A stretch of 64,000 bases of DNA from Rhodospirillales bacterium. GTDB taxonomy: Bacteria > Pseudomonadota > Alphaproteobacteria > Reyranellales > Reyranellaceae. Where the stretch lies: positions 27,158 through 91,157 of the forward strand of contig WHTW01000011.1 in assembly GCA_009377525.1 (NCBI GenBank), given 5' to 3'. Made by a program: the position numbers and the translations under genes. Below, piece after piece: positions 43,341-52,499 of the stretch. The notes under the pieces are model-generated. The model was not told where the DNA came from and did not search any database. It saw nothing but the letters and a program-made list of their open reading frames with translations. Position 1 is the stretch's first letter. Every line of letters begins with the position of its first letter.

Positions 43341-45073
43341 GCTTCAACGATCCCCTTTCGCCCATCCGTCTTCAGTTGATGTGGGACCGGCTCATCGCGG
43401 TCGTCGAGGAGCAGGCACTGGCGCTGATCCGCACCGGCTTCTCGACGTCGACGCGCGAAGCCGGTGACCTGTCGGCCGGCGTGTTCGACCTCGAGGGTGC
43501 CATGCTGGCCCAGGCGGTGACCGGCACGCCGGGCCACATCAATTCGATGGCCCGCGCCGTGCGCCACTTTCTGGCGAGGTTCCCGGCCCATACCATGAAG
43601 GAAGGCGACATCTTCCTGACCAACGACCCGTGGAAGGGCACCGGCCATCTGCACGACTTCACCTTTGTCACGCCGACGTTCCGGCGCGGCAAGATGGTGG
43701 CGATGTTTGCGAGCACCTGCCACGTCGTCGACATCGGCGGCCGCGGCATGACCACCGACGCCCGCCAGGTCTACGAGGAAGGCCTCTACATCCCGCTGAT
43801 GCGCTTTGCCCGCGAGGGCAAGGTTGACGAGACCCTGGTCGAGATCGTGAGCGCCAACGTGCGCGAGCCGATCCAGGTGGTGGGCGACCTCTACTCGCTG
43901 GCGACCTGCAACGAGATCGGCTGCCGCCGCCTGATCGAGATGATGGACGAGTTCGCCATCGACGATCTCGACCGCCTGGGCAGCCACATCCTGAAGAAAT
44001 CCAGGCAGGCCTCGCTGGAGGCGATCCGCAAGATCAAGCCTGGCACCTACAATTACGCCATGCGCGTCGACGGCTACGACAAGCCGATCGACCTTATAGC
44101 CACCATGAAGATCGGCGAGACCGGCATCGACGTCGACTTCGCCGGCACTTCCGGCGTGTCGGCCTACGGCATCAACGTGCCGGTCTGCTATACCGAGGCC
44201 TACGCCTCGTTCGGCGTGAAGTGCATCGTGGCGCCCAAGGTGCCCAACAACGAGGGCTCGCTGTCGGTGATCCGCGTCACCGCGCCGGTCGATTCGATCC
44301 TCAACGCCCAGAAGCCGGCGCCCGTGGCGGCGCGCCACGTCACCGGCCAGATGCTGCCCGACGTGATGTTCGGCTGCCTGCACCAGGCGCTGGGCGGCAA
44401 CGTGCCGGCCGAGGGCACGTCGTGCCTGTGGAACCTGTTCGCGCTGGGCGGGCCGGGCTCGACCGGCGACGATCCGTCCGAGACCGTTCACGCCAAGCCG
44501 TTCAGCGTCATGAGCTTCCATGCCGGCGGCACCGGCGCGCGGCCGGGCGCCGACGGGCTGTCGGCCACCGCCTTCCCGAGCGGCGTCAAGAACGTGCCGA
44601 TCGAGGTCAACGAGGCGGTGTCGCCCATCGTCGTGTGGCGCAAGGAGTACCGCCAGGATTCCGGCGGCGCCGGCGAGTTCCGTGGCGGGTTGGGCCAGAT
44701 CATGGAGGTCGGCACGCTCGACACGGCGCCGTTCGCGCTCAGCGCCTACTACGACCGCATCGACCATCCGCCGCGCGGCCGCGAAGGCGGCCTGAACGGC
44801 ACCGCGGGCTCACTGACGCTGTCGTCCGGCAAGGTGCTGCGCGGCAAGGGCCTGCAGACCGTGCCGTCGAAGGATCGCGTGATCATCGCCATGCCGGGCG
44901 GCGGCGGGCTCGGCAATCCGCGCAGGCGGCCGGCCGCTGCCGTGGCCGAGGACGTGCGCCAGGGCTTCATCTCGGACGAAGCGGCGCGCCGCGACTATGG
45001 CGTCGCCGTCAACGACGACGGCACGGTCGACGAGGCGGAGACCGCGAAGCTGCGCGCCATCGCGGCCGAATAA
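43337..45073 (+). CDS. hyuB: hydantoinase B / 5-oxoprolinase-family subunit B
   Basis: A 578-residue partner subunit. Family stretches are SFNDPLSPIRLQLMWDRLIA, ALIRTGFSTSTREAGDLSAG, LTNDPWKGTGHLHDFTFVTP and GGTGARPGADGLSATAFPSG, then FRGGLGQIMEVG near the C-terminus. Length is normal. It starts inside the hyuA stop and is followed 14 bases later by an LLM oxidoreductase. The gene order importer-HyuAB-oxidoreductase suggests uptake and breakdown of a heterocyclic amide. Confidence 0.94.
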   Translation: MSFNDPLSPIRLQLMWDRLIAVVEEQALALIRTGFSTSTREAGDLSAGVFDLEGAMLAQAVTGTPGHINSMARAVRHFLARFPAHTMKEGDIFLTNDPWKGTGHLHDFTFVTPTFRRGKMVAMFASTCHVVDIGGRGMTTDARQVYEEGLYIPLMRFAREGKVDETLVEIVSANVREPIQVVGDLYSLATCNEIGCRRLIEMMDEFAIDDLDRLGSHILKKSRQASLEAIRKIKPGTYNYAMRVDGYDKPIDLIATMKIGETGIDVDFAGTSGVSAYGINVPVCYTEAYASFGVKCIVAPKVPNNEGSLSVIRVTAPVDSILNAQKPAPVAARHVTGQMLPDVMFGCLHQALGGNVPAEGTSCLWNLFALGGPGSTGDDPSETVHAKPFSVMSFHAGGTGARPGADGLSATAFPSGVKNVPIEVNEAVSPIVVWRKEYRQDSGGAGEFRGGLGQIMEVGTLDTAPFALSAYYDRIDHPPRGREGGLNGTAGSLTLSSGKVLRGKGLQTVPSKDRVIIAMPGGGGLGNPRRRPAAAVAEDVRQGFISDEAARRDYGVAVNDDGTVDEAETAKLRAIAAE

Positions 45074-45087
45074 GAGGGAGACAAGAC

Positions 45088-46095
45088 ATGCGCGTGAGTG
45101 CCGGCCTGCCGACCGGGATGGAAGGCTTGACCTATCCCATCCCCTTCTCCGATCCCGAGAACGTCATCAGGATCGCCCAGGCCGCTGAGCAATTCGGCTA
45201 CGATTCGGTGTGGGGCAACGACCACATGACGACCCAGAACTACGTGCGCGCCGAGTTTCCGGTGCCGCCGCGCTTCTGGGAGCCCCTGATCACCTACGCC
45301 TTCGTGCTGTCGGAGACCAAGACCATCAAGGTCGGCACCGGCGTGCTGGTGCTGCCGATGCGCCACGACATCGTGGTGACGGCCAAGCAGATCGCCACGC
45401 TCGACCATTTCGGCAAGGGCCGGCTGGAAGTCGGCGTCGGCATCGGCGCCTATCGCGAGGAGTTCAAGGCGCTGCAGCCCGACGCCAAGATGGACCGCGG
45501 CGACATCGTCGACGAGGGCCTGCAGGCGCTGAACCTCCTGTTCAAGGAGCGCGTCGCGAGCTTCGACGGCAAATACTACAAGTTCCGCAACGTCGAGCTC
45601 TATCCCAAGCCGCTGCAGAAGCACATCCCGATCTATGTCGGCGGCAACAACCCCAACAACATCACGCGCACCGTCAAATGGGCCGACGGCTGGCTGCCGG
45701 CCGGCATGCATGTCGACCGCCTGCGCGCCGGCGTGAAGACCCTGCACGAGGAGGCCGAGAAGGCCGGCCGCGATCCGAAGACCATCGAGGTCTGCCCGCA
45801 GTTCATCGTGCATATCGGCAAGACCCGCCAGGCCGCCGTCGAGAGCTTCCGCAAGAGCCAGATGAACAAGCACCTGATCTCGCTCGCCAAGTCGACGCTG
45901 AAGGGCCAGGGCACGGCCGCGCACGAGGACATCAACCTGATCGGCACGCCGGCCGAAATCGTCGACAAGGCCAACGCCTTCCGCGAAGCGGGCGTCACGC
46001 ACCTGCTCGGCCTCTACTTCGCCGCCAACTCCGTGCAGGAATTGATCGATCAGATGCAGATCTTCGGTGAAGAAGTGACGCCGAAGGTCAAGTGA
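45088..46095 (+). CDS. LLM class oxidoreductase, end of hyuAB operon
   Basis: A 335-residue TIM-barrel protein with GAGGGAG upstream of its ATG. It shows LPTGMEGLTYPIPFSDPENV, YDSVWGNDHMTTQNYVRAEF, HFGKGRLEVGVGIGAYREEF and PKPLQKHIPIYVGGNNPNNI. It is a clear paralogue of the protein at 50539-51531 (both SLPTGxEGxxYPIPF-like and DSVWGNDHxTxQxYVR). As the last gene after hyuAB it may act on the same substrate, for example in ring oxidation or reduction. F420 or FMN use is undetermined. Confidence 0.85.
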   Translation: MRVSAGLPTGMEGLTYPIPFSDPENVIRIAQAAEQFGYDSVWGNDHMTTQNYVRAEFPVPPRFWEPLITYAFVLSETKTIKVGTGVLVLPMRHDIVVTAKQIATLDHFGKGRLEVGVGIGAYREEFKALQPDAKMDRGDIVDEGLQALNLLFKERVASFDGKYYKFRNVELYPKPLQKHIPIYVGGNNPNNITRTVKWADGWLPAGMHVDRLRAGVKTLHEEAEKAGRDPKTIEVCPQFIVHIGKTRQAAVESFRKSQMNKHLISLAKSTLKGQGTAAHEDINLIGTPAEIVDKANAFREAGVTHLLGLYFAANSVQELIDQMQIFGEEVTPKVK

Positions 46096-46250
46096 CCTGA
46101 ATTTTTTCGGCCTTGCACATTGAGCGAGAAAACGGGCAGATTCATCGAGACGTCGCGGCGGTGGGGTTCGCCGAGACGCTACAAACCCACCAAGATACCC
46201 ACTGTGTGACATTGTCCGCCCCACAGCGATACTGAGCCGACGGAACCCCG

Positions 46251-49200
46251 ATGACGACCAACCTGACACTTCATCTCTCCTCCGCTTTCCTGCTGGAGGT
46301 GACCGGGTCGTCGACCGGAACGGGCGGGACCGGCACCCAGAACGGAAGCTGGGCCTATCTGTGGAACGAGACGCCGCCGTCGGACGTACCCGTCTCGTCG
46401 CTTCTGGCGCCGGGCGCCACGAACAACTGGACGCCGCTGGTCCTGGACGGCTCGATCTCCAGCAACGTCACCTTCAACAGCACCAACAACGACTACGAAG
46501 TCACGATCGCCCTGACCGACTCTGCGCTGGGCTCGGTGATCTCCAGCTCGGTCTACCTCATCGTGCAGAGCGAGGATCCGAACAGCCACACCGACCTCAC
46601 CCTGTCGTCGGGGATCGGCAGCAACGTCGGCCAGATCCTGCCCAACGCCCAGGACTGGAACTACGGCTATGCCTCGTTCGAGGTGACGCTGCAGAACAGC
46701 TCCTCGGACCTCGGCGATCTCACCGCCATACCGGGCTTTGCCTGGAACATGGCAGTGAACGTCGAGTACGACGACGGCACCAGCCAGTCGCGCGGCCTGG
46801 GTATCACGGCGCAGTCGCTGACGAACACCTTGAGCACGAACAACCCGTCGGCCGTGCTTACCTATCCGACGTCCGGCGGGACACCTTACAGTCCCCTGGA
46901 CAGCGTGACCTCGATGGTCAACTCGCCGTCCAACAGCACGTTCGGCCCCAGCGCCTATCCGACCAGCGACTGGAGCTCCTATCTGGCGGCGGTCGCGGCG
47001 CTTCCGAACATCACGCTGTCCGGCACCACCAACGGCGAGCCCGACGCCAACGGCGTCTGGCACAACTCCCAGTACTATTCCTACGCGGTCTCGACGCAGA
47101 CTCTGGCAAGCGGCGCGTGGGGCGCTGCCGGCACGTATTTCGTGTTCAGCCCCAACGCGGACAGCCAGACCCAGGGCTACATCGTGATGGGCGAGGCCAC
47201 GCTGCAGTCCAACCTGTACGCGGCCGGCCAGGGCACGATGACGATCTGGGAGGACAGCGCCTTCACCCAGGCCTACGACGTGCCGGGCAGCGCGCCCTTC
47301 GGCCAGCCGCAGACCAATGTGATCGGCACGTCCGCCAACAACCAGTGGGGCAACATCCTCACGCCGTTCTTCACCGGCTTCACCGCCGGCTACTGGGGAA
47401 CGACGTCGCAGTCGCCGAACACGATGATGCCGACTTCGTCGTCGGCGACCAATCTCGGGGGCGGCAATGTCGGTCTCAACACGACGCTGAACTGGTCGCC
47501 GGCCTACGCCTTCGACGTCAACCGGGTGGGGACCATCCCGACCTACCAGCACAACGACTATTGGTCGCAGCAGTTCTTCAACGATTCGAACATCTACGGC
47601 TCGGCTTTCTCGGACAACCTGTCGGTCGGCCTGACGACCGGCCCGCTGATCCCGCTGTCACAGCCCGACGGCGCCCAGAATGTCTCCAACATAGATCTCT
47701 ACGTCTACGGCTCGACTGAGACGGCCACGACCTATTTCACGCCGGTCGCGACCTCGATCTACCTGCCTCTGCCGGGTGGCCAGAGCGACTACCTTCCGGT
47801 GACGACGGCCAGCGCTTCCACGAGCGGTCCGCAACTGATCGTCTCCGGCCAGACCGCCGGCCTGTTTCCGGAGTCCACCCTCGGCGTCCAGCTCGGCCTC
47901 TATCAGGGCAATGGCCAGTTCACCTATGTGACGCTGCCGCCTGCCAGCAACTCCAACACCGGCCAGACCGACTACTGGCAGAACTACAGCGTCACCAACA
48001 ATGGCGGGACATGGACCGCCTCGGCGGGCGGCCCCAACGACGAGGGCACGTTCATCATCAACACCCTGCCGATGTCGACGACGGCGACGGCGAACCAGGT
48101 CTACTGGTATCAGCTCGTCTTCACCGACAGTGGCGGCGACCAGAAGGTCTTCAATTTCTACGCCGAGCAGGGCGCCAGCGGCGGCACGATCAACACCGGT
48201 GCCACCGACTTCGCCGCCGATGGCGGCGCAACGTTGGCGCCGGTGGCGGGTCAACCCGGCCAAATGAAGCTCGCGCTCAACCCGGCGGTGTCGATGCCGG
48301 TGAGCATGCTGATCTTCGACTACAACTCGCAGTTCTCGGCGATGCCGGCGGCGCCGGTTGCCGGCACCCTGTCGGGCACCACGTTCACGCCGTTCGACGG
48401 TCAGGACAGCATCGGCATCACCGGCAACCAGTACGCCACCGGCAGCCAGACGGCCGCCCCCGACATCACCATCGACGTCGGCAGCACCCTCGCCTTCGGC
48501 TGGACGGGCACCAACAACTACTCGGCGGCCAATTACAACGTCTCGACCTCGACGCCCGTCTGGACCACGGCCTACACCAACAAGATCGTCGCCAACCATA
48601 TCGCGCTGGTCACCATCTACGAAGGCACGACGGCGATCGCCCATGTGCAGGCAACGGCTGACCTGGACGGTCAATGGACGACGTCGGCCGACACGCAGCA
48701 GCTCGGGAAAGGCACGTACACGGTATCGATGCAGGAGTATCTGTCAGACGGCACCACGATCTTCGGCACCGGCACCAGCGCGCCCGCGCCCGTCAGTGCC
48801 GTGCTCAGCCTGGCGGTCAACCTGCAGCAGCTCTCGCTGCAGATGACTCCGGAAGGCGATGCCCTGCAGTTCGCGCCCCATGGCGATCTCCGCGACGGCG
48901 CCGGCAACTGGCTGCATTTCGATCCGGTGGCAGGCACGCAGCTCACGCAAGGAGCGCAACTGCTGCTGTACGCCACGACGGCGGACGGCACCCTGGTGGG
49001 ACGCGACGGCACGATCGGCGGCAGCGTCACCATCTCCGATGCCACGCTGGCCAGGCTGGGCTCGATGCAAAGCGACGGCGGCATCGACCTGCTCAAGCTC
49101 GGCCAGACGCTGTTCCTGCCGGACGACCAGCAGCTTCATTTCGCCCTGCTCAACGGCGACGGCACCATCACCGCCCGGCCCGACGTGCACATCACCCCGC

Positions 49201-49757
49201 AGAGCAACGGTTCGATGACCGTGACCGGCGCCGGCTTGTCGTTCTCGGTCACCGTCGACAACGGCCTCAACCATCAGGACTACCTCGCCTCCGGCCAACG
49301 CAGCAGCAACCTGCCGGTGGTCTACCTGACCCAGGGCGAAGCCATCCATGTCGAGGTGGCCGGCAGCGCCAAGAACGCCAACACCATCCATTTCGTGCGC
49401 TTCGACTACGACCACGACACCGACACGATCCTGGGTGTGGGCGGCGTGGCCTACGGCAACACCGACGCCTTCCGCGCCGCCGTCCAGGCGAACTGGGATC
49501 CGAACTTCGCCGTCCAGAACGGCGACGGCACCTTCCACGTCAACCAGGACTGGTCGGTCGGCGGCCAGCAGGGCTTCTACGCGCCGGTGCTGGTCACGCC
49601 GACTGGCGACATCTTCGTGCCCGGCACGGCCAACATCGACGGCCGCGTGCATGTCCAGACCTACGGCGAGAACGTCTTCGCCTTCGAGGACGTGCGCGCC
49701 GACCACGGCGGCGACTTCGACTACAACGACATGGTCGTCAAGCTGTCGGTGCTCTGA
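46251..49757 (+). CDS. large hypothetical protein with C-terminal DUF4114 domain
   Basis: A 1168-residue protein with no obvious signal peptide or membrane helix and almost no cysteine. It is rich in Thr, Ser, Asn, Gly and Gln and poor in Lys and Arg, so clearly acidic and of secreted type. The last 120 or so residues, including GQQGFYAPVLVTPTGDIFVP and VFAFEDVRADHGGDFDYNDM, match the DUF4114 pattern in which an Asp-rich FEDxxxxxDxDYND stretch probably binds calcium. The N-terminal 700 residues form a beta-rich region not recognised. DUF4114 proteins are often exported by type I secretion or found in surface layers (from memory). It stands alone between metabolic genes and has a composition unlike them, suggesting later arrival. 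Confidence 0.7.
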   Translation: MTTNLTLHLSSAFLLEVTGSSTGTGGTGTQNGSWAYLWNETPPSDVPVSSLLAPGATNNWTPLVLDGSISSNVTFNSTNNDYEVTIALTDSALGSVISSSVYLIVQSEDPNSHTDLTLSSGIGSNVGQILPNAQDWNYGYASFEVTLQNSSSDLGDLTAIPGFAWNMAVNVEYDDGTSQSRGLGITAQSLTNTLSTNNPSAVLTYPTSGGTPYSPLDSVTSMVNSPSNSTFGPSAYPTSDWSSYLAAVAALPNITLSGTTNGEPDANGVWHNSQYYSYAVSTQTLASGAWGAAGTYFVFSPNADSQTQGYIVMGEATLQSNLYAAGQGTMTIWEDSAFTQAYDVPGSAPFGQPQTNVIGTSANNQWGNILTPFFTGFTAGYWGTTSQSPNTMMPTSSSATNLGGGNVGLNTTLNWSPAYAFDVNRVGTIPTYQHNDYWSQQFFNDSNIYGSAFSDNLSVGLTTGPLIPLSQPDGAQNVSNIDLYVYGSTETATTYFTPVATSIYLPLPGGQSDYLPVTTASASTSGPQLIVSGQTAGLFPESTLGVQLGLYQGNGQFTYVTLPPASNSNTGQTDYWQNYSVTNNGGTWTASAGGPNDEGTFIINTLPMSTTATANQVYWYQLVFTDSGGDQKVFNFYAEQGASGGTINTGATDFAADGGATLAPVAGQPGQMKLALNPAVSMPVSMLIFDYNSQFSAMPAAPVAGTLSGTTFTPFDGQDSIGITGNQYATGSQTAAPDITIDVGSTLAFGWTGTNNYSAANYNVSTSTPVWTTAYTNKIVANHIALVTIYEGTTAIAHVQATADLDGQWTTSADTQQLGKGTYTVSMQEYLSDGTTIFGTGTSAPAPVSAVLSLAVNLQQLSLQMTPEGDALQFAPHGDLRDGAGNWLHFDPVAGTQLTQGAQLLLYATTADGTLVGRDGTIGGSVTISDATLARLGSMQSDGGIDLLKLGQTLFLPDDQQLHFALLNGDGTITARPDVHITPQSNGSMTVTGAGLSFSVTVDNGLNHQDYLASGQRSSNLPVVYLTQGEAIHVEVAGSAKNANTIHFVRFDYDHDTDTILGVGGVAYGNTDAFRAAVQANWDPNFAVQNGDGTFHVNQDWSVGGQQGFYAPVLVTPTGDIFVPGTANIDGRVHVQTYGENVFAFEDVRADHGGDFDYNDMVVKLSVL

Positions 49758-49873
49758 AGCATCGGCGCCCACCCACCATCCAGGTCGCCGCTGCCTGTAT
49801 CTCAGTGCCACACAGGCTCTTGCGAAGTCTCACGCGAAGGCAGATGTCTATAGCATATGCTTCGGAGGCTCAG

Positions 49874-50110
49874 GTGTCTGCACAGCGGCGTGTCAGGCTT
49901 TTTCGCAATGGCCGCAACCAAGCGGTCCGCATCCCGGTGGAGTTCGAAATACCCGGCAACGAGGCGATCATGCATCGCGACGGCGACCGGCTGGTGATCG
50001 AACCGGTGCGCAAGCGCGGCCTCATTGCCTTGCTCAAGTCAATGAAACCGCTGAACGAAGATTTCCCTGACATCGCCGATCCCGCTCCTCGGCGGGAGAA
50101 CGTGTTTTGA
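49874..50110 (+). CDS. vapB: VapB-type antitoxin
   Basis: A 78-residue SpoVT-AbrB-fold antitoxin. The N-terminus RRVRLFRNGRNQAVRIPVEF is the DNA-binding swapped-hairpin signature, and EVxGNEAIMHRDGDRLVIEP-like residues complete the fold. The C-terminal tail (LLKSMKPLNEDFPDIADPAP) would fill the toxin active site. GTG at 49874 is chosen because GGAGG lies 5 bases upstream; an in-frame ATG at 49844 would add 10 residues. Its stop overlaps the vapC start by TTGA. Such antitoxins repress their own promoter with the toxin. Confidence 0.88.
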   Translation: MSAQRRVRLFRNGRNQAVRIPVEFEIPGNEAIMHRDGDRLVIEPVRKRGLIALLKSMKPLNEDFPDIADPAPRRENVF

Positions 50111-50508
50111 CTCGCTATTTGTTGGACACGAACATCCTTTCGGACTTGATCAGAAATCCGCAAGGTAAGGCTGCCAAGCGCATCGCCAAGGTCGGTGAGG
50201 ATCAAATCTGCACGAGCATCATCGTTGCAGCCGAGATGCGCTATGGATGCGCAAGAAGCGGATCTCGGCGGTTGATCGAAGCCGTAGAAGAGCTGCTCAG
50301 CGAGATCGACGTCCTGCCGTTTGACGTCCCTGCCGACGCCACATACGGCATGATACGCTCGGCATTGGAAGCTTCCGGAAAGCCGATCGGCGGCAACAAC
50401 CTGCTGATCGCTGCCCATGCTCAGGCAATCGCCGCTACGATCGTGACTGCCAACGAAAGCGAATTCAAACGCATCCGCAGCCTGAAGGTCGAGAATTGGC
50501 TGGCATGA
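50107..50508 (+). CDS. vapC: VapC-type PIN-domain toxin with an Asp-to-Asn change in the active site
   Basis: A 133-residue PIN-domain ribonuclease, TTG start overlapping vapB. Catalytic Asp7 (YLLDTN) and Glu43 (AAEMRYG) are present, and VTANESEFKRI near the C-terminus fits. The segment that normally reads GxNDLLIAAHA reads GGNNLLIAAHA, so the third acidic residue is Asn98 (codon AAC where GAC is usual). This aspartate helps hold the metal, so RNase activity may be lost or reduced. The gene is otherwise full length, with no frameshift. Confidence 0.9.
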   Translation: MTRYLLDTNILSDLIRNPQGKAAKRIAKVGEDQICTSIIVAAEMRYGCARSGSRRLIEAVEELLSEIDVLPFDVPADATYGMIRSALEASGKPIGGNNLLIAAHAQAIAATIVTANESEFKRIRSLKVENWLA

Positions 50509-50538
50509 GCCGCCGACTGAAAGGTCGGGCTACAATGG

Positions 50539-51531
50539 TCATATCGCCACCTTCGCGAACCATTCCACCTGATCCTCGAACTCGGCCATGCTGTCGGCCG
50601 GGATCATCAGGGCGCAGGCGTGGTCGACACCGATCTTCTTCAGGTCGTCGATCTTCTCGAGGATGAGGTCGGGTGAGCCAACCAGGTTGGCCACGACCTG
50701 CTTGGTGAGGTCGCGGCCGGTATAGGCGAGCGACTTGCGATGGGCGACCAGGCCCGACGCCATGTAGCGGCGCTCGGCTTCCTCGGCGGTCCGGGCGATG
50801 GTCAGCGAGAATTGCGGGGCGATCTCGATCTCGGCGGGATCGCGGCCGAGCTCGGCGGCGCGCGCCTTCAGCGTCCTGATGCGCTCCTCGATCTCGGGCC
50901 ACGGCCGCCAGCCGGACAGCCAGCCCGTGGCGAGGCGCGCGGCGCGCTCGACGGTCTCCATGTTGTGGCCGCCGACCCACAGCGCGAACGGGTCGGCCTT
51001 GGGCTTGGGGTACATCTCGACGTCGCGCACGGCGTAGTACTTGCCTTCATGCGTCACCCGCCGTTCGGTGAACAGCCGGCGCATCAGCTCCAGCCCCTCG
51101 TCCATCATCTCGCCGCGCCGCGCCTTGGGAGCGAGCCTGGGCGCCCAGGCGGCGAACTCCTCGCGATAGGCGCCGACGCCCAGCGCCAGCACCAGGCGGC
51201 CGTTGGAGAGCTGGTCGATGGTCGCGGCCTGCTTGGCGAGCCAGAAGGGATCGCGCATCGGCAGCACCGCGAGCGCCGTGCCGACGCGGATGCGCGTCGT
51301 CGCGGCGGCGCAGAACGACAGCACCGTCAGAACCTCGTAGAAGTTGGGCGCCTTGTCGGGGAACAGCTCGCGCACGTAGTGCTGGCTGGTGATGTGGTCG
51401 TTGCCCCACACCGAATCGTAGCCGAGCTTCTCGCAGAGCTGCGCCATGCGCACGAAGTCGCCGGGCTCGACGAAGGGGATGGGATACATGACCCCTTCGA
51501 AGCCGGTCGGCAGGCTGATGCTGAACTTCAT
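50539..51531 (-). CDS. LLM class oxidoreductase
   Basis: A 330-residue superfamily protein with SLPTGFEGVMYPIPFVEPGD, YDSVWGNDHITSQHYVRELF, QLSNGRLVLALGVGAYREEF and ADPFALWVGGHNMETVERAA. It is a paralogue of the hyuAB-linked protein at 45088. It follows another LLM gene by 14 bases and ends 30 bases from the convergent vapC. It is the third gene of a threonine-synthase-like/LLM/LLM operon. Confidence 0.86.
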   Translation of the reverse strand: MKFSISLPTGFEGVMYPIPFVEPGDFVRMAQLCEKLGYDSVWGNDHITSQHYVRELFPDKAPNFYEVLTVLSFCAAATTRIRVGTALAVLPMRDPFWLAKQAATIDQLSNGRLVLALGVGAYREEFAAWAPRLAPKARRGEMMDEGLELMRRLFTERRVTHEGKYYAVRDVEMYPKPKADPFALWVGGHNMETVERAARLATGWLSGWRPWPEIEERIRTLKARAAELGRDPAEIEIAPQFSLTIARTAEEAERRYMASGLVAHRKSLAYTGRDLTKQVVANLVGSPDLILEKIDDLKKIGVDHACALMIPADSMAEFEDQVEWFAKVAI

Positions 51532-51545
51532 TCCATCTCCGCCCC

Positions 51546-52499
51546 TTATCGCCGAATGGCAGCGAGAGCTGCCGCGATCGACGGAGCATCATCCATGCCA
51601 CCGATCACGACCTCGTCGAGGCCGATGGCGCGGTATTCTTCGAGCTTGGCGCGCACCTGATCGGGCGTGCCGCAGGCGGCGTGGCGGCGCACCACGTCGT
51701 CGCTCACCAGGCGATCGACCTCGGCCCAGTTCTCCGCTGCATAGGCGGTGGCGAGCGCTGCCTGGTCGAGCCTGGCACCGGACAGGCGGATGTTCTCGGC
51801 ATGATGGGCGCCGCGCAGCACGAAGCCGATCGGGCGGCGGATCGGATCGATGCCTTCCTTCTCCGTGGCGCCGAGCTTGGTGTAGACGATGCCGACCTTG
51901 CGAAAGGCCGGGTCGGTGCTTGCCGCCTCAGCAAGGCAAGCCTTCACGAAGGGTGGCGAGGTCGCGGCCGAGATCAGCACGCCGTCACTCTCGCGTCCGG
52001 CGAGCTTCAGCATGCGCGCGCGCGAGGCCGCCAGCACGATCGGCACCTTGCGGCCGCCACTGGCCAGCCGCCGGCCCGAGACATGGAAGACCTGGCCCTG
52101 GAAATCCGCCATCTCGCCGGCCAGCAGCGCGCGGCAGATCTTCACCGTCTCGTCGATGGTGACCAGCGGCTTGGTTGCCTCCAGTCCCGCCGCCTTGAGA
52201 TCGGCCGGCGCGCCGGCGCCCAGGCAGAGAATGACCCGGCCGGGATACATCTCGTCGAGCGTCGCCGCCGCCATGGCGATGAACACCGGATGCACCGAAT
52301 AGGGGCTCATCGCCATCAACGCGATCTTGATGCGCCTGGTGGCTCCGAGCGCCAGTGCCGCCATGGTGATGGGATCGCGCAGATAGAGGTGACAGGCGAT
52401 CCACAAGGTCGAGGCGCCACCCTCCTCCGCCGCCTTGGCCTGCGTCGGGATGTCGGTGACCGGCGCGCGGCCGTCCATGGAGATGCCGAGCTCAGCCAT
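51546..52499 (-). CDS. LLM class oxidoreductase (mer-like)
   Basis: A 317-residue TIM-barrel protein with LWIACHLYLRDPITMAALAL, IALMAMSPYSVHPVFIAMAA, EMYPGRVILCLGAGAPADLK and RKVPIVLAASRARMLKLAGR. The layout, with its short N-terminus and DGVLISAATSPPFVK, resembles methylene-tetrahydromethanopterin reductase-like members of the superfamily, which use F420. It overlaps the threonine-synthase-like gene by 8 bases. Confidence 0.83.
   Translation of the reverse strand: MAELGISMDGRAPVTDIPTQAKAAEEGGASTLWIACHLYLRDPITMAALALGATRRIKIALMAMSPYSVHPVFIAMAAATLDEMYPGRVILCLGAGAPADLKAAGLEATKPLVTIDETVKICRALLAGEMADFQGQVFHVSGRRLASGGRKVPIVLAASRARMLKLAGRESDGVLISAATSPPFVKACLAEAASTDPAFRKVGIVYTKLGATEKEGIDPIRRPIGFVLRGAHHAENIRLSGARLDQAALATAYAAENWAEVDRLVSDDVVRRHAACGTPDQVRAKLEEYRAIGLDEVVIGGMDDAPSIAAALAAIRR

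Noticed and set aside
46179..47552. 457-codon minus-strand frame opposite the DUF4114 gene
   Set aside because: The plus-strand protein has a recognisable C-terminal domain and one continuous 1168-codon frame; the minus frame is Arg/Gly-rich with no motif.
46251..48350. N-terminal part of the DUF4114 protein as a GH64 glucanase
   Set aside because: A faint likeness in general layout was considered but no catalytic acid pair could be placed, so no enzyme function is claimed.
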